This document shows, in pieces, positions 56,664-64,000 of a stretch of 64,000 nt of DNA (the first letter of the stretch is position 1; each line of letters opens with the position of its first letter). The translations under genes and the position numbers were made by a program. The DNA is taken from the NCBI GenBank assembly GCA_030762895.1, contig CM061070.1, positions 37,412,744-37,476,743 of the forward strand. Reading direction: 5' to 3'. Origin of the DNA: Sophora flavescens (Eukaryota; Streptophyta; Magnoliopsida; Fabales; Fabaceae). The notes beneath the pieces were generated by a model. The model was given only the letters and a program-made list of their open reading frames with translations. It had not been told where the DNA came from and ran no database searches.

Positions 56664-58206
56664 TGCAGCATTTCTCATCGGTCTCCAAGTACACAACTCA
56701 AAGCATGGTGGGATCCACCACGATCAAGTATGCACCCAGAGAACAAAAGGAAATGCATCAGACCGAGATTTCGTCAAGTATATAAGGTATTTGAACATGG
56801 AAATAACTATTGTACGAGTGTGTAAAAGGTTTTTTCCCAAATTGTCTCAAACAGGAAATTAACTAAGGCTTTCGTAAATTAATAATTAGCTTTAACAGAA
56901 AATAAAACCATAATTATGTATTCACTTTATAACAAAACAAAAAACAAATTAACTATTACTGCACAAACTTGGATAAAAATTATCAGCATATATAACCCCA
57001 ATATCACACAACCTATTTAGCTTCGTTCTCCATTAACAAACAAAACATAATAGGCAAACACATGCACCATTTCTAAATTATCAGCACACAACCAGCATCC
57101 CAACTTTCAGATAGGATCACCTCCTATTGAGCTTTGCTCTCCACTAACAAACAACGCATAATTGGCAAACACATTCACCATTTCTAAATTATTAGAACAC
57201 AAACAGAATCCTGCCTTTTGGACATGATCACATCCTATTGAGATTCGCTCTCCACTAAAAATCAACACAGTAATTCACATAAACATTGCAGGCACCACAT
57301 AATCAGAAAGCTTTTTACAACACACGAGCTTAATAGAGAGTGTTGAGACAACTTACCTGAGAGAGAAAACGAATAACCAATCAACTTACTTCAAGGAGGA
57401 GTCGGAGAAAATAGAAAGCAAAAACTGAAAAATAAGAAAGAAAATATGAATTCCCAATTAATATTTAGTTAGAATAAAGTTAGATCACCAATTAGTTAAT
57501 GATGATCATGAATCTCAATCTCTTTGCAAATCCGACATAACAACACAGTTAGAACAACCACGAACAAGACAATATATGGAAGTCAAAAACAAAATTCTAT
57601 CCTCAACACACACATGTGATTTAAACAAAGTATAAAGAAATAAAAAAGAAGGGAACCAATTCATTACCATCACAAAATTGTAGTAACTTAAGCAATCTCA
57701 CTACACAATAAATGGTAGCCAAGAAAATTACACTCCTATTCCACCACTAAGAGACCCACCAAAGAAAGAATACTATCCAGCAGCTAAGCACATACAAGTA
57801 TTTAATGAAACCATGCACTTCTAACAGAGCCACCACTAAATAGACCGTAATAAGTAAACTACCAAGAAAGCCATATCTTACAAAATTTATTTGGGCATTT
57901 AACCAAACACAAAACTTGCAACCCATTTTAAATACATATTAAAACTACACTACAAGCCAACAATCAACCATTTGAATCCCAACAAATCATCATATGTTGC
58001 CTAAAAACAGAAAAAGAGACTCAATCCATATAACAGATCCCATATCATGCTCTTTCTACCGTTTTACCGACAACAACTACCTCCAAGATGTAACAGAGAC
58101 AACAATGAAATTAAAACACCCAACTAAGGTATTTAATCAAATAGATTATTTGTAGAAAAATAAATACTAAATTGAAAAGAAAGCATATAGTGAGATAGAG
58201 CAAGAG
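56664..58206 (-). other. 5' non-coding part of the second CACTA
   Basis: 56664-57370 matches the leader/repeat region of the first CACTA in reverse, including diverged 'tgagctttgctctccactaacaaac' units at 57010-57260. From about 57400 the match is not evident and the sequence is AT-rich with no gene. AAGAG (58202-58206) would be the left duplication of the next LTR. Confidence 0.55.
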
Positions 58207-59846
58207 TGTAACACCCCCCTTAGGCATTACATGACTAATTCTATTTCGAAAAAAAAATTAAATAATAAAAAAAAATGTTGGTTGCTTTCGGAATATAAAA
58301 TTTTCTAGCGTACTTAACCTTACTCGAAAATGCTTATGATTTTTTTTCTTCCTTCCTTCCTTCTCCATACAACAAACATCATAAATATATACATCATCAT
58401 ACTTATACATCAAGACCTTCATAACAACTGGACATTTCCATAGTCATAATCGCCAGATATACAGACTACCCTCAATAGGGTATAAAACAACCTAATATCT
58501 TAATTGTGCTGGTCAGCCTAATCGATAACTACTGTATTCACGTCCCATGGTACAACAACAAAAAAACAAGAAGACATATATATTGCAAAGGTGAGATACC
58601 GACACTTGAGTTTTATCATGACAACTACATGCGTGACACACAAACAATAATAACATTTACACCTATGCACTTCACATAAATTCTCAGAATAACATACTAT
58701 TATAAACAGTGGGATTCATACCCGACAGTCATCATAATTTATAAAAATGCATGACACTTCAACATCCACCATAAAATCTTAATATTTGTTCTCCTTACTT
58801 TTATTTTCATTCATTCTTTCTTTGTCGAGACTTACCGCTTACGAATATTCTTACTTAAACATCGAGTTCATTCTTTTTCAACATAGGACACGAAGTCACA
58901 TGTGCCAACGGGGATTTTAACCAGCGACACACAGAACATAGATTCAAAGGTGCCAATTGGGACTCTAACCCATGACACACAAGACAGAGATTCAAATGCG
59001 TCAACTGGGACTCTATCCCACGACATACACACAACAGAGATTCAAATGTGTCAACTAGGACTCTAACCCAAGACACACAGAACATGGATTCAACTGTGCC
59101 GACTGGGCCTTTAACCCGTGACACACAGGACACATAGTCCACGTACTTACTCATAGGTACACTAGCCCCATGTTTTCGGTTATCTAGGTCCTCATAACTT
59201 CTATTTTTAACACAGTTTTCTTTCGGTGAAAAACAACTTATAAAAAAAACTCCTTTGCAGAAAAACGTTTTCCGCTGAAATTCGTTTATAAACGTTAAAT
59301 ACCCCAAATTCTGAAAAATCACTTCCAACTCATTTTCTGTTCTAAGAAATAAAACCATTTTTCATAGTCTCACCGTACAATTCTTTTCTGAATTACTCTT
59401 TACTTAGCAAATAAATTTATTTATAACCCAAATGACTTTTCTTTTACAAAAAGTTTTTCCAACATCAATATCACATTATTTTTTAAACTTAACTACTTAA
59501 AATAACTTTTTGCTTTATTTTTGAATTTATTTTGGAAAAATTAACGTCGGTGAAATTTTTCCAGGGTTTCGTCCTTACTGTCAGTTATGGACTCCTCTTT
59601 CACCAAAACATCATTAAAATATTATTTTCCACATTTTCTTCTAATTTCCCAAATTAAATCATTTTAATTTCTCTTCAAGCTTCTAAAGCTTTTATCTTTA
59701 ATTTTAATTAAGCACTGACCACTATCAGACTTCTCAGTCAACTACTCAATCAACATAAAATCCAAACAATACAGTTATAGCATAATTCACAGTTATAGCA
59801 TGCATCACTGTTATAACATAATAATTCACATACAACTACACCAAAC
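58207..59846. mobile_element. Partial LTR, TGTAACACCCCC type
   Basis: It begins TGTAACACCCCCCTTAGGC like an LTR terminus but has no matching end before the copia element at 59847, so it is interrupted there and may resume outside the window. It contains a 51-bp tandem array (58882-59130). The ORF at 58855-59358 is mostly translation of that array. Family unknown. Confidence 0.5.
58882..59130. repeat. ~51-bp tandem repeat
   Basis: Five units around 'gtgccaattgggactctaac' and 'ccatgacacacaagacagag' plus 'attcaaat'. Units differ at several positions each. Confidence 0.85.
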
Positions 59847-61168
59847 TGTTAAGTCTCTAAAATGTCTGTGTGTATTTCCCTAAGTTTTGATGAGAACTAA
59901 ACATTGGTTAATGATTTAATTAACCTTCATATTGGTTTCTAACCTGTGTATCTAGTGTGCAGATTAAAACAGTAAGAATCATCTGTTTGCTCATATAGAT
60001 GACTACCTGTCTGGATAAGCAAAAGTCAACATGTCTGTTGACTAGGATTATTTACGTCTTTCAAGATACGTTTTCAACCTGTCTCTCCACGAGTTCCTAC
60101 ACTCGTCTAAGGTTACTCGTTGAAGAACCAAGGACCTAACAAGCTTTTGTTGGTTGTCCCATCAGAAAGAGACTTGAAGCCTTCTCTCCTACTCAGTCTC
60201 ACGCTTATCAAGAAAAGTCAGAAGTTACTCTCTCAAGAAACCTCGGTTATCAGAACCAAAGACCAATTAAAGAATGCTTCAACGTGCTTTATTCCCTAGT
60301 ACCTCTGGTCCTTTACACGATAAGGGAATTGTACTCAGCAAAGTACAAAAGCTCTCTGCACAACTCTGATATGGCTGTTTCACGATGCATAAAGCCATGA
60401 TCCTTTAAGTTAGAGTACAACCAACGTTCCTATTGCATTAATGGCTGCTCAGAACGACTCAATTGCATTTAATGAAGTTCCGCTTGAAGCCAACATCTGA
60501 GGGAATGTCTCTAACGGATCTTAAATGCTTGAAGACTATAAGTACAGAAGTCATTGAAGATAAAGATATAGAGAATACATATAGCATTAAAGAGCCATTA
60601 CTCTGCGCATTAATATCTTCATTTTGTATTCTTCAATCATTTGAAGTTATTACACAGACTTTCTTAAGCTTTACATTTAAACCACTCTCTGAGTGTTAGT
60701 GAAAGATCTGCCTGTCTGAAGTTGTATTTATTACAAACCAAATTTCTCAAAAAAATCTGAGTGAGCCTGAAGAGGCTAGGTGTGTAAAGAATACTTGTCT
60801 TCGAGCCTGAAGAGGCTAGGTGTGCAAAGAATACTTGTAGTCTGTAACCTGATCAGTCATAGTGGATAAAACTTGGTGCTACCAAGGACTGGACGTAGCT
60901 ATTTGCTTTGAAGAGTGAACCAGGATAAATAACTGTGTCGATTTCTCTTTCCTTTTAAACTCTTTAGTTGCTTCAGTTTTCTTATCCGTTTATTAAGTGG
61001 TGTGTTTGCCTAAGTCACTGTTCAAATTTCATCAGACAGGTCACCTGTCTGTCCTGTATCTTTCCACTCGTCTAAACCAAGCTTCTGTTTGTGAAAAGTT
61101 TTCAACTTTGTTTAAATTCTGATAAACACAATTCAACCCCCTTCTCGTGTTTATATTTGTCTATTTCA
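59847..61168 (+). mobile_element. 5' LTR of a SIRE/Maximus-type copia element
   Basis: It begins TGTTAAGTCTCTAAAATGTC and ends GTCTATTTCA, immediately before a primer-binding site. Length is 1322 bp. The left flank is CAAAC (59842-59846); its partner would be past the window end. The same LTR ends appear, inverted, in the solo LTR at 23413-25084. An ORF at 60463 lies inside the LTR and is not a gene. Confidence 0.88.
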
Positions 61169-61170
61169 GT

Positions 61171-61183
61171 TGGTATCAAAGCT
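61171..61183 (+). other. Primer-binding site (initiator tRNA-Met)
   Basis: TGGTATCAAAGCT lies two bases after the LTR. It differs by one base from the common plant copia site TGGTATCAGAGC, complementary to the 3' end of tRNA-iMet. It fixes the element's plus orientation. Confidence 0.8.
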
Positions 61184-61238
61184 CAGCCTCTAGGTTGAGC
61201 ATCTAATAGTGCGAGGTAAAAGGTCCTGAAGAATAGAC

Positions 61239-62960
61239 ATGACTGCTAGAGCTAGTTCAAGTGGAAGTCACCAGACTGAAGGAGCTTCCCTAACCAGACC
61301 TCCTCACTTCAATGGAGAAAACTACAACTATTGGAAAGATAGATTTCAATGGTTCATTCTATCTACAAACTTTGATCCCTGGGATGTCATTATAGATGGT
61401 CCTTTCATTCCTAAGAATGATGATGACCCTGACAAGCCAAAAGCTCAGTGGACTGCTGCAGAAAAGACAAAATGGGAGCTGAACCACAAAGTTAGATATA
61501 ATGCTCTCAGTCCTGAGGAGTTTGAGAATGTATGTGCTTGTGACTCTGCCAAAGAAATATAGGACACTTTAGCTGTCACACATGAAGGAACAGACAAAGT
61601 CAAAGAGTCAAATATTGCCATACTTGTCAGAAAGTTTGAACTGTTTGTCATGGAGGAAGGAGAATCTATTGCTCATATGATAGGAAGATTTCAAACTATA
61701 GTCAACATTTTAAAATCTCTTGGCAAAGTCTACACCAATGCTGAGAAGGTTGGAAAGATTCTGAGAAGTCTATCTAAACAGTGGAGACCTTTGGTCACTG
61801 CTATCTCTCAAGCCTAGGATCCCACTACCTTGACTATGGATGAATTTCTTCGAACACTCATTGTTCATGAGCAAGAACTTGGAGATGAAGTTCCACCAAA
61901 GAAGGGCAAGTCAATTTCTCTGAAAGCTGATCAAAAGTCAGCAAAAGCCTCCAAGGCTCTAAAGGCAGACGAGTCATCCAGTGATGCTGACCTGTCTGAA
62001 CACGAGGATTCTATGAGTGATGAAGAATTGTCTCTCCTGACTAGGAAGATAAAGCTTCTACTACAGAAGAAGAAGTTCAAGAGGGATAAGCCATTCAGAA
62101 GGTTCAACAAGGACAAGAACTTCAAAGAATCCACTTCAACAGACAAAAGTTCAATTGTCTGCTATGAGTGCAAGAAGCCTGGTCACATCAAGGCTGAATG
62201 TCCTCAACTCAAGAAGGCCCCTTTTAATAAATTCTTCAAAAAGAAGAAGAATGGAATGATGGCTACTTGGGAGGATCTGGAGTCAACATCTTCTGATGAA
62301 GAGACAGAGGAAGAAGCCAATCTCTGTTTGATGTCTAACACTGACTCAGACCCAGACGATGAGGTACATCCTGACTATAAGGAATTACTTGATGCCTATG
62401 AGGAGTTGCTGGAGGAATCCAACTGCTTATCTAAGGCCTTTAAATCCCTCAAGAGAGAGTATGTAAAGCTCACCAGTGAGCATAAACAGAAATCTCAAGA
62501 ATGTGAGAAGTTGGCTAAAGAGAAGAGTAAGCTGAAGACTAAAAAGTCTAATGAAGCTAAGATCTCAAGTGAAACGTCACCATTTGAAGAAGTTGAAAAA
62601 CTTCAACATAAAGTGGAAGAGCTCACTTATGATCTTGCCAAATTTTTTAATGGTAGAGACGATCTGACTAAGCTACTTGGCTGTTAGTGGCACTCTCTTA
62701 ACAAAGAAGGTATTGGATATGTCCATCAGACACATCATAAAGTATTAACTAAAGCTTCTACGGTATCTGTTAAGTCAACTGTAACCAAGTCTACACCTGT
62801 CTGTAACTTCTGTGGAAAAACTGGACATGTTATGTCTAAGTGTATCCATAAGAAGAGAAGGAAGTCGTCACAGACTCCTAGAACTAACAGAAAAGGACCC
62901 AGAAAAATATGGGTACCTAAAAATCAAATAATTTTTGTTGCAGATGTCCTCAACAGGACA
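61239..62960 (+). pseudogene. SIRE/Maximus-type gag
   Basis: ATG at 61239 opens a gag with PPHFNGENYNYWKDRFQWFI, the DUF4219/UBN2-type start of copia gag. The frame stays the same through stops at 61560 (TAG), 61815 (TAG) and 62685 (TAG). It carries two CCHC zinc knuckles, CYECKKPGHIKAEC (62160-62201) and CNFCGKTGHVMSKC (62802-62843), with a long acidic and coiled-coil region between them (about residues 345-480), as in SIRE/Maximus gag. Gag forms the particle that packages element RNA. Three premature stops make it defective unless read through. Confidence 0.85.
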
Positions 62961-63380
62961 AAGAAAACACCACTGCTGGTACCTGGACAGTGGTTGCTCG
63001 CGTCATATGACAGGAGAAAGGTCTATGTTCCTAGACCTCCAACTTAAGAAAGGAGGACACGTTGCCTTTGGAGGGAATCAGAAAGGGAAAGTTATAGGAA
63101 TTGGTACTATTGGTGGCAAACCCCCTCTTCCCTCTATATCTAATGTTCTAATGGTTAAAGGATTAAGACACAGTTTTCTTAGCATAAGTCAATTATGAGA
63201 TAGTGGATTTGATGTTTCCTTTACCAAGGATGTATTCATAGTTAAATACTGTTGTGGAAAAACCTTCTTTTCAGTTAAAAGTCAACAAAATCTTTATAAG
63301 ATTGAACTGTCTGATCTCTCAGATCAAAGTGTAACCTGTCTGATGTCTAAAGAGGATGAAAGATAGTTATGGCATAAAAA
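62940..63380 (+). pseudogene. Copia protease and linker
   Basis: After a +1 frame change near 62960 the protease is readable: WYLDSGCSRHMTG holds the catalytic DSG (62986-62994), followed by VAFGGNQKGKVIGIGTI and LRHSFLSISQL. A stop at 63196 and another at 63364 interrupt it before the LWH residues of the GAG-pre-integrase zinc region. Aspartic protease normally cuts the polyprotein; this copy is dead. Confidence 0.8.
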
Positions 63381-64000
63381 CTAGGACATGCTAGTATGAA
63401 ACTAATTTCTAAATTTAAAAGGAATAACTTTGTGAGAGGATTGCCTGATATTAGTTTTAAGAAATATGTCTTATGTGATGCATGTCAGAGAGGTAAGCAG
63501 ATAAAATCAAGTTTCAAATCTAAAAACCAAGTATCAACCTCTAGACCTCTTCAGTTGTTACAGATGGATCTGTTTGGACCAGTTAGTGTTGCCAGCCTGG
63601 CTGGAATAAAATATGGATTTGTCATAGTTGATGACTATTCTAGATACAAATGGGTACTCTTCTTAACCCACAAGGATGAGTCTTTTAAGGCTTTCTCAGT
63701 ATTCTACAAAAGAGTACAACATGAGCAAGGTTTCTGTATTTCTACCCTTAAAAGTGATCATGGGGGAGAATTTGAAAATGAGCAGTTTAGACAGTTCTGT
63801 GAGGAGAATGGGATCTCGCACAATTTCTCTGCACCTAGAACTCCACAGCAAAAATGGAGTGGTTGAGAGAAAGAACAGATCTCTGCAAGAGATGGCTAGA
63901 TCTATGCTCAATGAAAATAATCACCCTAAGTACTTCTGGGAAGAAGCTGTAAACACTGCTTGTTATGTACAAAACATAATACTTATTAGGCCTTTTCTAA
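63380..64000 (+). pseudogene. Copia integrase, 5' part, cut by window end
   Basis: The frame around 63396-63866 reads the CDACQRGKQ zinc-binding cysteines and then the rve core: LLQMDLFGPVSVAS (first catalytic Asp), FVIVDDYSRYKWV, and LKSDHGGEFENEQF (second Asp). A one-base shift near 63850 moves to the frame of GVVERKNRSLQEMARSML, which holds the catalytic Glu. The sequence continues open to the window end. Order protease-integrase is the copia (Pseudoviridae) order. It would need the missing reverse transcriptase beyond the window. Confidence 0.85.

Larger units (their letters stand above)
46866..58206 (-). mobile_element. Second, older CACTA element, split by a solo LTR
   Basis: The left end is CACTAAAAAAACC at 46866, followed by degenerate 'gcgaccgaa/ttcggtcgct' subterminal repeats to about 47270. 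Transposase_24-type and TNP2-type pseudogenes follow on the minus strand, in the reverse order and orientation to the CACTA at 25263. The solo LTR 53175-56663 interrupts its 5' part. From 56664 the sequence matches 27700-28600 of the first CACTA, inverted, including the diverged 95-bp repeats. No right terminal repeat was found before the LTR at 58207, so the far end is lost or beyond nested insertions. Confidence 0.75.

Noticed and set aside
58855..59358. 167-codon ORF as a secreted cysteine-rich protein
   Set aside because: Its repeated cysteine/valine segments follow a 51-bp tandem DNA repeat within an LTR, and there is no homolog I recognise.

Overview
This is nuclear DNA of a dicot plant, most likely a legume. 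The legume assignment is an inference: it rests on the SIRE/Maximus-type copia elements, the abundance of solo LTRs of the types seen here, and a SWEET gene with plant exon structure. Nothing looks bacterial, organellar or viral. I support one intact host gene in 64 kb, a SWEET1-like sugar transporter (six exons, minus strand, 39766-42308). The rest is layered transposable elements, and target-site duplications (TSDs) that I could read directly let the order of insertion be worked out.

Layout. 1-5531: AT-rich DNA with a Stowaway-like MITE (333-623), a hAT element (943-3040, TSD TCTGTCAC) carrying an intronless, frameshifted piece of a SEC1/KEULE vesicle-fusion gene, and a fold-back MITE (4989-5284). 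5532-9505: a large solo LTR (TSD GTCCT) holding a hAT element (7558-8933, TSD GTTTGGAT), which holds a Cassandra-type solo LTR with a 5S rRNA-like domain (8043-8399, TSD GAAAG). 9719-13750: a young non-coding gypsy-type element with two nearly identical LTRs (TSD CGTGT) inside a broken copia LTR. 14041-21076: the 3' half of a SIRE/Maximus-type copia element on the minus strand (3' LTR, polypurine tract, extra ORF in the env-like position, RNase H end), itself hit by a gypsy solo LTR (15864-17257, TSD GATAT). 22457-34625: a copia LTR split by a copia solo LTR (23413-25084) and by another solo LTR (25159-34240, TSD GGATG), which in turn contains a 6.3-kb CACTA transposon (25263-31585, TSD ATA). 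34827-37511: a second copy of the first large solo LTR (TSD TGTAT).

37512-44145 is the gene island with SWEET1 and small MITEs. 44146-46460 is a decayed copia pol on the minus strand. 46866-58206 is an older CACTA on the minus strand with TNP2-type and Transposase_24-type pseudogenes, interrupted by a solo LTR (53175-56663). 58207-59846 is part of another LTR with a ~51-bp tandem repeat. 59847-64000 is the 5' end (LTR, primer-binding site, gag, protease, start of integrase) of a decayed SIRE/Maximus-type copia element that leaves the window.

How it fits together: the window records repeated nested insertion followed by LTR-LTR recombination, with seven solo LTRs against one element that keeps both LTRs. 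The most unusual observations are the SEC1 fragment captured by a hAT element, the triple nest ending in a 5S-bearing Cassandra LTR, palindromic GC-rich modules placed next to the TATA boxes of two different LTR families, and a CACTA whose internal deletion fused two transposase genes in frame. I found no convincing new biological system beyond these.
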